Assembly: GCA_039916305.1 (NCBI GenBank)
Contig: JBDSLR010000006.1
Span: forward strand, 124,001 to 188,000
DNA from: JACMLD01 sp039916305
GTDB lineage: Bacteria > Bacteroidota > Bacteroidia > Chitinophagales > Chitinophagaceae
Direction of reading: 5' to 3'
Length of the DNA stretch: 64,000 bases
A program made the position numbers and the translations under genes. Position 1 is the stretch's first letter, and each line of letters starts with the position of its first letter. Positions 52,908 to 60,579 of this stretch are shown here, in pieces. The notes below the pieces were generated by a model. The model was not told the DNA's origin, searched no databases, and saw nothing but the letters and a program-made list of their open reading frames with translations.

Positions 52908-54257
52908 CTACTCTTTAATGGCCGGCTTAACAGCTATTTTAACTTTTTTGATTCGGTTGCGATCCAGTTCCAATATGGTAAAATCAAAATCTCCACTGCT
53001 GACGATATCATTTACTGCCGGAAAATGACCGGCTATCTCCAAGATAAGACCAGCCAGAGAATCACTGTCTCCGCGTACCCGTTCAAAAGTATCAACTGGC
53101 AAACCCATCATCTTGCAAACGTCGTTGATCATGGTACGGCCTTCAAATACGTAGTTATAATCATCTATCTTACTGTCACCACTTTCTTCATCGTCAAACT
53201 CATCTTTTATATCGCCTGTAATTTCTTCCAGTATGTCTTCCAGGCTTACAATACCGCTGGTGCCGCCAAACTCATCTACCACCACGGCAAAGTGTATACG
53301 CTTTGTCTGAAATTCCTTTAAAAGGTCTTCTATCATTTTCTGTTCGTGTACAAAATACGGCTGGCGCATCAACTGCTGCCAGTGAAAATCCTGGCTTTCG
53401 TTAAGGTGCGGTAAAATATCTTTGGTATGAACAATACCAGTCACCTCATCCAGGTTATCTTTATATACCGGCAAGCGGGAGTAATGAAGCTCGGCTGCTT
53501 TTTTTATCAAGTCTCCAAATGAGAGGTTCTGGTTAACACCACATACGTCCAGCCGGGTGGTCATTACCTGCTTCACCGTAATATTGCCAAACTTAACAAT
53601 GCCTTTGAGAATACTTTTTTCTTTTTCAGTGGCATCTGTGCTGGCGGTGATATCTATTGCACTGTCCAGTTCTTCCAGGCTGTAGCTGGACGCTTTTTTG
53701 CCCAAAAAATGTTCTATGCTGTCAGATATACCTACCATCCAAACACTGATTCTCCTGAAGAGGTAATGTATAATTTCAACAATATAAGATGCATTGTAGG
53801 CAAAGCGCAGGTTGTTTTGCGTAGCCCACACTTTTGGTAAAACCTTTCCAAAAAGTACCAGGAAAAAACTAATGATGATAATTTTGACCAGGGCAATTAA
53901 AAAAGGTGCTTCCAGCTTTAATTCAAGATTAAGCATTTCGCTTATCAGAAAATTAGAGAGTATAATGATGGCTATATTGACCAGGGTACTGGCAATCAGC
54001 AAAGAGGCCAGTAATATTTTGGGGTCTTCCAGTAAACTGACAATCCGCTTCCAGCCTGCATCCTGTTTTGTCTTCAGCATGTTTACATCTTTGTAGCTGA
54101 GGGAGAAAAACGCTACTTCCGCGCCGGAGACAAAGAAAGAAATAAGCAGTAAAAAAAGAATCAGTACAACCAGCAAGGTGATGCCCTGTGTGTTACCAGC
54201 CAGTAAAAGCAATGAAGGGTAATGAAAGTAAGCAGTAAAATCCGACAGGTAATCCAA
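52908..54257 (-). CDS. gldE: Gliding-associated transmembrane protein GldE (CNNM/CBS family)
   Basis: This 449-residue inner-membrane protein of the hemolysin C/CNNM family has a membrane DUF21 domain (about 20-195, three or four helices), a CBS pair (about 210-335, VKQVMTTRLDV and GIVHTKDILPHL) and a C-terminal CorC/HlyC transporter-associated domain (about 355-445). In F. johnsoniae extra copies of gldE suppress some gldD mutants, and the genes lie together as here. It may move divalent cations. ssb is 98 bp upstream. Confidence 0.93.
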   Translation of the reverse strand: MDYLSDFTAYFHYPSLLLLAGNTQGITLLVVLILFLLLISFFVSGAEVAFFSLSYKDVNMLKTKQDAGWKRIVSLLEDPKILLASLLIASTLVNIAIIILSNFLISEMLNLELKLEAPFLIALVKIIIISFFLVLFGKVLPKVWATQNNLRFAYNASYIVEIIHYLFRRISVWMVGISDSIEHFLGKKASSYSLEELDSAIDITASTDATEKEKSILKGIVKFGNITVKQVMTTRLDVCGVNQNLSFGDLIKKAAELHYSRLPVYKDNLDEVTGIVHTKDILPHLNESQDFHWQQLMRQPYFVHEQKMIEDLLKEFQTKRIHFAVVVDEFGGTSGIVSLEDILEEITGDIKDEFDDEESGDSKIDDYNYVFEGRTMINDVCKMMGLPVDTFERVRGDSDSLAGLILEIAGHFPAVNDIVSSGDFDFTILELDRNRIKKVKIAVKPAIKE

Positions 54258-54355
54258 AGCAGCGATTTTTCGTGATTAATATTGGGCCTTTGATTAAAAA
54301 GCAGCAGTATATGCTGCTAAAAAATGGTAAGCGCAAAGTTGCAGTAAATATTTAA

Positions 54356-54787
54356 CTAAAAAGGCAAATCTCCGGAGTGCTCACCGGGGGGCAGGGTATC
54401 CGGGTTGCTTAAATTGTCCAGCGTGCCATCGTGCCCGGTGCCGTGGTTGCCGTCATTTCTTTTATCAAGCATAATCAGATTGTCTCCAACTACTTCGGTA
54501 GCAAATTTTTTATTTCCTTCTTTATCTTCCCAGCTGCGGGTGCGCAAACGGCCTTCTATATATACCAGGCTTCCTTTGTGTAAATATTTTTCAGCCAGGT
54601 CTGCCAGTCCGCGCCATAAAACAACCGTATGCCATTCTGTTTGTGAGATAAGCTTTCCAGACCTGTCTTTGTACGTTTCTGTGGTGGCCAGCGAAAATTT
54701 AGCAACGCCAATATTGCCTTCCAGGTACTGTACATCCGGGTCTTTTCCAAGATTTCCTATAAGCATCACCCTATTAACGCCACGCAT
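54356..54787 (-). CDS. ssb: Single-stranded DNA-binding protein
   Basis: This 143-residue protein binds single-stranded DNA in replication and repair. The OB fold covers about 1-110, beginning MRGVNRVMLIGNLGKDPDV, with TEWHTVVLWRGLADLAEKYLHKG-type core and YIEGRLRTRSWED. A flexible linker follows, and the C-terminus ends in DLPF, the tip that binds partner proteins (E. coli ends DDIPF). The tail is less acidic than in E. coli. It lies between mutY and gldE in the conserved Bacteroidota order. Confidence 0.96.
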   Translation of the reverse strand: MRGVNRVMLIGNLGKDPDVQYLEGNIGVAKFSLATTETYKDRSGKLISQTEWHTVVLWRGLADLAEKYLHKGSLVYIEGRLRTRSWEDKEGNKKFATEVVGDNLIMLDKRNDGNHGTGHDGTLDNLSNPDTLPPGEHSGDLPF

Positions 54788-55039
54788 AGTTGATAGTTTA
54801 TGTTAAATAATCATCTGCTGGTTTAAATCTCCTTTAAAGTTAGATTTTTTCAGGTAAACAAATGGATTTTTTTGGTGCCTGTATTGATTTAAATGGCTGC
54901 TGACATGTCACTCTCATTCCGTGTTTATGAACACATTAAGCATGCCATTGTGAATGGCTGTTACGGTATATTATCAACGCATAAAAAGCAGTCCACATAT
55001 ATTAACTACGACACGCTCTCTTTACAGAAGCATGATGAA

Positions 55040-56113
55040 TTAAAACAACTGCAAGGGTTTTGCAGGCGCCTGCAGGTAAGCTGTAATAAATTTGGGAAAG
55101 GGATAATCCGTAAGCGAGGATTTTTCTACCAGTTCATAGTCATTCAGTGAGGAAGGCAGTTCATCGCTTTCCATTTCTATAAACTGCCCAATGATAGTTT
55201 GGTGGGTGAGCTGCTGACTGAATATGGGAGAAATGTTTTTAATCAGCATTTTTTGCCGGCCAAAAATTTTTTTAATGACAGGGCTGAGTGTTTTTTGTTC
55301 AGTTACCAGTAATTGCCCGCTCTCATACAAAACAAATTCGTACAGGTTTTCCCAGATGTCTTTACTGGTTCTTTTGCGCACCAGTACGGCATCTTTAACG
55401 TGTACAATAAAATAATACAGCCAACGGGGCTTCTTTTTTAACTGCTTTTCTTTAACCGGCAGGTATTTTACTTGGTCTAATACAAGTGCCCGGCAATCTT
55501 TTTTCTGCGGGCACTGGCTACAAAGGGGCAATTGCGGCTTGCAAATTACCGCTCCAAAATCCATAATAGCCTGGTTGTACAAGCCGGGTTGCTGTTTATC
55601 AAGCAATTCAGTGGCAAGAAGACTATATAGTTTTTTACCGGCGCTGCTGTCTATAGGTGTGGATACGCCAAAATACCTTGACAATACCCGGAAAACATTC
55701 CCATCCAGTACGGCATACGGTAAGTTAAATGCAAAGGAAGCTATGGCCGAAGCAGTATACGGTCCAATGCCTTTTAGCGCAACAATCGATTCGTAATCGT
55801 GGGGAAATGCCCCGTTATTCTCTTTACTGATGTATGCGGCAGTGGCAATCAGGTTTTTGCAGCGGGTATAATAACCCAGGCCTTCCCATAATTTAAACAC
55901 TTCCTTTTCCGGCGCTGCGGCCAGTAAATGTACCGTTGGAAAGGCGGCAATGAACCGTTGAAAATAGCCCAAACCCTGCTCAACCCTTGTCTGCTGCAAA
56001 ATAATTTCGCTCAGCCAGATTTTATAAGGATCTTTTTCTCCCTTCCAGGGCATCGCCCGGGTATTCAAATCCCGGTTCCATTTCATCAATTTCTTCGTAA
56101 AATCGGCTTTCAT
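55040..56113 (-). CDS. mutY: A/G-specific adenine glycosylase
   Basis: This 357-residue DNA repair enzyme removes adenine mispaired with 8-oxoguanine. The helix-hairpin-helix motif LKGIGPYTASAIASFAF (about 112-128) is followed by the catalytic Asp in VLDGNVFRVLSRYF (about 136-149), and the catalytic Glu is in EIILQQTRVEQG. The iron-sulfur cluster ligands have the exact C-x6-C-x2-C-x5-C spacing (CKPQLPLCSQCPQKKDC, about 191-207). The C-terminal NUDIX-like 8-oxoG recognition domain spans about 225-350. It is divergent from the HU gene and begins the mutY-ssb-gldE-gldD block. Confidence 0.96.
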   Translation of the reverse strand: MKADFTKKLMKWNRDLNTRAMPWKGEKDPYKIWLSEIILQQTRVEQGLGYFQRFIAAFPTVHLLAAAPEKEVFKLWEGLGYYTRCKNLIATAAYISKENNGAFPHDYESIVALKGIGPYTASAIASFAFNLPYAVLDGNVFRVLSRYFGVSTPIDSSAGKKLYSLLATELLDKQQPGLYNQAIMDFGAVICKPQLPLCSQCPQKKDCRALVLDQVKYLPVKEKQLKKKPRWLYYFIVHVKDAVLVRKRTSKDIWENLYEFVLYESGQLLVTEQKTLSPVIKKIFGRQKMLIKNISPIFSQQLTHQTIIGQFIEMESDELPSSLNDYELVEKSSLTDYPFPKFITAYLQAPAKPLQLF

Positions 56114-56334
56114 AGCGTACCTGGCTACTTATTTTAAACAGAAAAAGGGTAAAAATAGCCGGATTTTTGGCTTTTTATACCTTTATTCTTCAAAACCAAT
56201 ATTTTATCTGTCACTTGCACAAGTAGAAAAGTTCTTTTATATTAACTTCGTAATTGGTTATGAAGCAGATATGAAAATGACAAAAACTTCGTTTTGTTAC
56301 AGATAATATTATAAACCCTCAAGTTTTCAACAAA

Positions 56335-56655
56335 ATGAGAAAAGCCGACTTAATCAATCAGATTGCCGAAAAAACCGGTATTCCTAAAATTGATGTATTA
56401 GTAACCCTTGAAGCAATGTTTAAGGAAGTGAAGGATACATTGGCCCAGGGAGAGAACATTTACATCCGCGGATTTGGCAGTTTTATTACCAAGAAACGGG
56501 CAGCAAAGATTGGCCGTAACATTAAAAAGAATGTAGCGGTTCACATTCCAGAGCATTTTATACCAGCATTTAAACCCGCCAAGGAGTTTGTGATGGAAGT
56601 TAAAAAACTGGATACAGTAAAAGAAGATCAGCCAAACCCCGAAGCTGAGATGTAA
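56335..56655 (+). CDS. HU/IHF-family DNA-binding protein
   Basis: This 106-residue nucleoid protein bends and compacts DNA as a dimer. It begins MRKADLINQIAEKTG, with the beta-arm region RGFGSFITKKRAAKIGRN (about 44-61) and the family tail HIPEHFIPAFKPAKEF (about 71-86). A 15-residue extension rich in Lys and acidic residues follows, longer than in E. coli HU (90 residues). It precedes the TPR gene by 25 bp and is divergent from mutY; an HU gene beside mutY and rng is a usual Bacteroidota arrangement. Confidence 0.95.
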   Translation: MRKADLINQIAEKTGIPKIDVLVTLEAMFKEVKDTLAQGENIYIRGFGSFITKKRAAKIGRNIKKNVAVHIPEHFIPAFKPAKEFVMEVKKLDTVKEDQPNPEAEM

Positions 56656-56680
56656 ATTGCGCTTCTAATTTTCTAGTAAA

Positions 56681-57538
56681 GTGAAGAAACAGCAATTTAT
56701 TCTCGTTGGTTCAGGCCTTGTCTTCTTTCTGTTGATTTATTTTTTTGCCAATACAACGCCGCCCGCTAAGAAGCCACAGGCTGCTGAAGCAGGGGCGGAT
56801 GGCGCGCCGTCTAAAAAAATTGACGCAGCGGTGATCGTAGCTGCGGCCAAACAAAAGCTCTCTCCTGCCCGGCAGGCGTACGTATCCGGGCTTGAGACTG
56901 CCGTGGTAAGAGGCGACGTAAAAGACCAGCAAATCAAAGTTTATCGTCAATTGGCCAGTTTCTGGAGAGACTCTGTCCATTTCTTTGAACCCTACGCATA
57001 TTATACCGGTGCTGCAGCTAAATTGGAAAATTCTGAAAAAAGTCTCACCTTCGCAGCCCGCCAATTTTTAAATGAATTGAAAGGGACCAATCAACCGGCT
57101 GTAAAACAGTGGATGGCAGACGAGGCAAAAGGCCTTTTTGAAAAGGCGCTGGAGATAAATCCGGCAAATGATTCGTCTGTAATTGGTTTGGGAAGTTGTT
57201 ACATTTTTGGCAGTACCGCCGCCAACCCGCAGGAGATGATGATGGGAATCCAGAAGATACTGGCGGTTGCCAAAAAAGACAGCACTAATATGTATGCGCA
57301 GTTAATGCTTGGTATTGGTGGTGTGGTGTCGGGGCAGCTGGATAAAGCAATAGAGCGGTTAAAAAAAGTGGTACAGCAGGAACCGTCTAACCTGGAGGCT
57401 ATTTTTATGCTGGCAGAAGCCTATGAGAGAAAGGATGATAAAACCAATGCCGTGTATTGGTACGAAACAGGTAAGAAATATGTCTCCAATGATCAAATGA
57501 TTGAGGAGATTGACAATAAGATAAAAACATTAAAATAA
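56681..57538 (+). CDS. Membrane-anchored TPR protein
   Basis: This 285-residue protein starts with a GTG and has one N-terminal membrane segment (about 6-23) followed by an Ala/Lys-rich linker. The rest is all-helical, with tetratricopeptide repeats visible at about 140-175 (GLFEKALEINPANDSSVIGLGSC), 215-248 (GQLDKAIERLKKVVQQEPSNLEAIFML) and 250-280. TPR domains mediate protein contacts; the partner is unknown. It lies directly after HU, probably in the same unit, and before the very basic small protein and rng. Proteins of this layout occur in this position in related genomes, by recollection rather than by search. Confidence 0.87.
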   Translation: MKKQQFILVGSGLVFFLLIYFFANTTPPAKKPQAAEAGADGAPSKKIDAAVIVAAAKQKLSPARQAYVSGLETAVVRGDVKDQQIKVYRQLASFWRDSVHFFEPYAYYTGAAAKLENSEKSLTFAARQFLNELKGTNQPAVKQWMADEAKGLFEKALEINPANDSSVIGLGSCYIFGSTAANPQEMMMGIQKILAVAKKDSTNMYAQLMLGIGGVVSGQLDKAIERLKKVVQQEPSNLEAIFMLAEAYERKDDKTNAVYWYETGKKYVSNDQMIEEIDNKIKTLK

Positions 57539-57561
57539 TTTTTAACTCAAATATTTCACTA

Positions 57562-57657
57562 ATGCCTTGTGGTAAAAAGAGAAAGCGTCATAAAATAGCT
57601 ACGCATAAACGTAAAAAAAGACTTAGAAAGAATCGTCATAAGAAGAGAAATAAATAA
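57562..57657 (+). CDS. Very basic 31-residue protein, AURKAIP1/COX24 (mS38) type
   Basis: ATG at 57562 to TAA at 57657 encodes 31 residues starting MPCGKKRKRHKIATHKRKKR, with 20 Lys, Arg or His residues and one Cys. The KRKRHKxATHKRKKRxRKNRHKK pattern matches short Bacteroidota proteins annotated as AURKAIP1/COX24-domain proteins, related to the C-terminus of mitochondrial ribosomal protein mS38. This is from memory; a search was not possible. The composition fits binding to ribosomal RNA. It lies 23 bp after the TPR gene and is followed 7 bp later by a strong terminator, so it is the last gene of the HU-TPR unit. Confidence 0.8.
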   Translation: MPCGKKRKRHKIATHKRKKRLRKNRHKKRNK

Positions 57658-57663
57658 TTCTTT

Positions 57664-57705
57664 TAAGGCCTGCAAGTTTGTAGCAGGCCTTAATTTTCTT
57701 TTTTG
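57664..57705 (+). terminator. Intrinsic terminator after the small basic protein gene
   Basis: TAAGGCCTGC and GCAGGCCTTA form a 10-bp stem (57664-57673 with 57683-57692) followed by ATTTTCTTTTTT. Confidence 0.85.
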
Positions 57706-57819
57706 CTGGATCCATTTACCTGCCTTCTAAGTAGTGTGCCTGATTGCTTTATTGTAAAGCCATGGTTAGCTGGCATGTAAAACCACTTCAGCGCTTTTCC
57801 TTTTAGTGTGTGATGGTTA

Positions 57820-57827
57820 TACTTTTG
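57820..57827 (+). promoter_or_regulatory. Predicted -7 element of rng
   Basis: TACTTTTG matches TAnnTTTG exactly and lies 15 bases before the TTG start of rng, so the mRNA leader would be about 10 bases. A clear -33 TTTG is not found. Confidence 0.4.
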
Positions 57828-57842
57828 TAAATGTGATTAAGA

Positions 57843-59399
57843 TTGAACAAGGAACTTATTATTAACGCGGCTCCGCAGGGAGTAGAGATTGCCCTTCTCG
57901 AGGATAAGAAATTAGTAGAACTGCACAACGAAAAAACTGATGCCAGTTTTGCTGTGGGCGATTTATATCTTGGAAAAGTTAAAAAACTTATTCCGGGATT
58001 AAATGCTGCATTTGTAGACGTTGGGTTCGAAAAGGATGCTTTCCTCCATTATACTGATCTGAGCCCTTATGCAAGGTCTTTGCTCAAGTTTACCCAGGCT
58101 GCCATAAACGACCAGAATGAAACTGGTTTTGATTTTGGCCAGTTCCAGGTAGAGCCAGAGATCATTAAAACCGGCAAAATAAATGAAGTATTGGGCGGCA
58201 AGCCCAATATACTGGTTCAGATATTAAAAGAACCTATTGCTGCTAAAGGCCCACGCCTTAGCTGTGAAATTTCTTTGCCGGGCCGCTTTGTGGTTATTAC
58301 TCCGTTTAATGATATTGTTGCAGTGTCAAGGAAGATCCATTCTTCTGACGAGCGCAAGCGCCTGCAGAAAATTATTGAAGCCATTAAGCCAAAAAACTTT
58401 GGTGTAATTGTGCGTACTGCCGCGGAAGGAAAAAATACCGCTGAACTGCATGAAGACCTGATAGCCCTGGTGGAAACCTGGAAAGTTATTCAGCGTAACC
58501 TGAAAAATGCAGTAGCTCCTGCCAAAGTGCTGAGCGAGCAAACCAAAACAACCAGTATCCTGCGCGATTTACTGAATGAGGACTTTAACCGGATTGTTGT
58601 GAATGATAAGAACATTTTCAATGACGCAAAAAATTATATTCAGCGAATAGCACCGGAAAAAGCGGACATCGTCTCGTTTTACCATAATGGCTCGCCCATT
58701 TTTGATCAGTTTGGGGTAACCAAACAGGTGAAGGCAGCGTTTGGAAAAACGGTTAACCTGCCCAGTGGTGCTTACCTGATTATTGAACATACTGAAGCAC
58801 TACACGTAATTGACATTAACAGCGGTTACAAAAGCGTAAGCAACAACCAGGAGCAAAATGCACTGGAAACAAATATGGAAGCGGCGGATGAGATAGCCCG
58901 CCAACTGAGACTGAGGGATTTGGGCGGTATCATTGTAGCTGATTTTATAGATATGAAGCTGCCTGATAACAAGCGCAGATTAATGGAGGCCATGGAAGGG
59001 TTTATGCGTACAGACCGTGCCAAGCATGCGGTGTTACCCATCTCAAAATTTGGGTTGATGCAGATTACCCGCCAGCGCATGAAACCTGAAGTAAATATTA
59101 ATACACAGGAAATTTGCCCCAGCTGCAATGGGACCGGTAAAATATCCAGCGCACTTATTTTAGAAGACGAAATCGAAAAGAATTTAAACTACCTGCTTAC
59201 CCATAAACACACCGATCTTTTCCTGGTGGTGCACCCCATAATGTACGCATATCTTACAAAGGGCGGCTTCTTCTTCGGATCAAGATTATGGAAATGGCGC
59301 TGGAAGCACAAACAGCGTATCAAGCTGAAAGAAAATACCAATTACCATCTCACCGAGTTTCATTTTTACGACAAGCACGAAGAAGAAATAAAATTATAA
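57843..59399 (+). CDS. rng: Ribonuclease G/E family endoribonuclease
   Basis: This 518-residue enzyme cuts single-stranded A/U-rich RNA, in rRNA maturation and mRNA decay. The start is a TTG at 57843 because the protein then begins MNKELIINAAPQGVEIALLED, as in relatives. An S1 RNA-binding domain (about 35-130) is followed by the catalytic core with the metal-binding Asp residues in LHVIDINSG (about 320-328) and VADFIDMK (about 361-368), and the zinc-link motif CPSCNGTGK (about 424-432). The C-terminal scaffold of E. coli RNase E is absent, so it resembles RNase G. A bidirectional terminator follows. Confidence 0.95.
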   Translation: MNKELIINAAPQGVEIALLEDKKLVELHNEKTDASFAVGDLYLGKVKKLIPGLNAAFVDVGFEKDAFLHYTDLSPYARSLLKFTQAAINDQNETGFDFGQFQVEPEIIKTGKINEVLGGKPNILVQILKEPIAAKGPRLSCEISLPGRFVVITPFNDIVAVSRKIHSSDERKRLQKIIEAIKPKNFGVIVRTAAEGKNTAELHEDLIALVETWKVIQRNLKNAVAPAKVLSEQTKTTSILRDLLNEDFNRIVVNDKNIFNDAKNYIQRIAPEKADIVSFYHNGSPIFDQFGVTKQVKAAFGKTVNLPSGAYLIIEHTEALHVIDINSGYKSVSNNQEQNALETNMEAADEIARQLRLRDLGGIIVADFIDMKLPDNKRRLMEAMEGFMRTDRAKHAVLPISKFGLMQITRQRMKPEVNINTQEICPSCNGTGKISSALILEDEIEKNLNYLLTHKHTDLFLVVHPIMYAYLTKGGFFFGSRLWKWRWKHKQRIKLKENTNYHLTEFHFYDKHEEEIKL

Positions 59400-59421
59400 A
59401 AAAGGCTGTTTCAAAAATTAT

Positions 59422-59459
59422 ATACAAAAGCGCCCCGGTATGCCGGGGCGCTTTTGTAT
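59422..59459. terminator. Intrinsic terminator after rng (bidirectional form)
   Basis: A 17-bp perfect stem (59422-59438 with 59443-59459, GC core GCGCCCCGG) has a 4-base loop, flanked by A- and T-runs. It lies 22 bp after the rng stop. Confidence 0.85.
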
Positions 59460-59596
59460 TAATAAGTTATTGCGGTATAGATAGACCTTCGAAAGTTTGG
59501 TGCCGGTGCCGGACCTTGCATTTTGCGGGCCTTCTAAAGGAACATCTCAGAATATACAGCTTTTTATGTGCCAGGCAATTATTGCAGGGCACACAA

Positions 59597-59626
59597 AAAA
59601 AACGCCCGGAATGTCCGGGCGTTTTT
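59597..59626 (-). terminator. Intrinsic terminator of the third SusCD locus
   Basis: AAAAACGCCCGGA and TCCGGGCGTTTTT form a 13-bp stem with an ATG loop; on the - strand it is followed by a T-run. It lies 18 bp after the stop of the lipoprotein gene at 59645. It is separate from the rng terminator, so each side has its own. Confidence 0.85.
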
Positions 59627-59644
59627 ATAAAGCTGTAGAAGGAT

Positions 59645-60562
59645 TTATTGCTTTTGCAGAATAAGCCTGTTGGCACCGTAATCGCCGCCGCCATTATCTG
59701 TATGTGTAATGCTCAGCGTAATAAAACCTGTGCAGGAGAAAACATAACCCGCATTGCCGCCCGCTCCGGCACCAACACCAGCGTATTGGGTAGAAGTAGC
59801 ACCGCCGTACCTGCCATACACCACTTTTGGAATCGTAGCAGTACCGGAGGCCGGAGCAACATTTACCAGCAATGGATTAATGATGGTTCCACCACCCGGG
59901 TATACTTTGCTGAGATTGATCTGGTTTGCGCCCGGGCCATCGGTAACTTGTACAATTTGACCAGGCGTCCAGTCTGCCCAATCGTCCCTTACCACTTTGT
60001 AAGAACCTGCCATACCACCCGTAAAAGGACAAACAACGTAAACTGTGAATGAAAAACCGGAAAAGTAAGCAGGGCCTGTTATCAGTCCACCACCACCATT
60101 GTCACCGGCATTGTTAATGTCGAATGTTTTACCGGATACTGTTACAACTCTTGGAAAAAAGGTAAACAGCGAACCTGGCGTAAAAGAAGAAGCAGGTACA
60201 CCAAATGCTGTAGCCAGTTCTGCAGTGGTGGTGGTAAGCGGCACTTTGCTTCCTGCAGTGTAAGGAATTGTTTTTACCAGTTTCCATTGCAGGGTATCAG
60301 TTGATGTGCCCAGTGTGGCATACAACTTAATGGTTGCCACTGCTTCGCCGCTGGGGTACTGATGTACCACTACGCCTACCGTAGAAGCGCCACTCAGGGC
60401 ATTCAGGTTGGCATTCACTGTGCTGTCTATTACCAGGTAGGTACCCAGACCCAGGTTGGCAACATTTGCCAAAGGATTTACGTTGCCACCTGTTTTTTTG
60501 CAGGCGTTTAACGCCGCTAAGGCAACGGAGACCGCAACAATTATATTTAAGAATTTCTTCAT
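59645..60562 (-). CDS. Surface lipoprotein of the third SusCD locus (SusE/F-like position)
   Basis: This 305-residue lipoprotein has lipobox LNAC (Cys21) followed by KKTGG. The mature protein is beta-rich and Gly-rich, with YVVCPFTGGMAGSYKVV (about 190-206), WTPGQIVQV and the C-terminal VFSCTGFITLS and NRLILQKQ strands. These are common in proteins encoded third in Bacteroidota SusCD operons. It follows SusD by 17 bp on the same strand and ends at a terminator. By position it should bind the same nutrient as its SusD at the surface, but the family is not recognised by name. The tail resembles the decayed gene at 5800-6208. Confidence 0.82.
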   Translation of the reverse strand: MKKFLNIIVAVSVALAALNACKKTGGNVNPLANVANLGLGTYLVIDSTVNANLNALSGASTVGVVVHQYPSGEAVATIKLYATLGTSTDTLQWKLVKTIPYTAGSKVPLTTTTAELATAFGVPASSFTPGSLFTFFPRVVTVSGKTFDINNAGDNGGGGLITGPAYFSGFSFTVYVVCPFTGGMAGSYKVVRDDWADWTPGQIVQVTDGPGANQINLSKVYPGGGTIINPLLVNVAPASGTATIPKVVYGRYGGATSTQYAGVGAGAGGNAGYVFSCTGFITLSITHTDNGGGDYGANRLILQKQ

Positions 60563-60579
60563 AGCTTCTTTATTTTAAA

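Noticed and set aside
54893..55150. An 85-codon + strand frame between ssb and mutY
   Set aside because: Its second half is the antisense of mutY, and the first part has no supporting signal.
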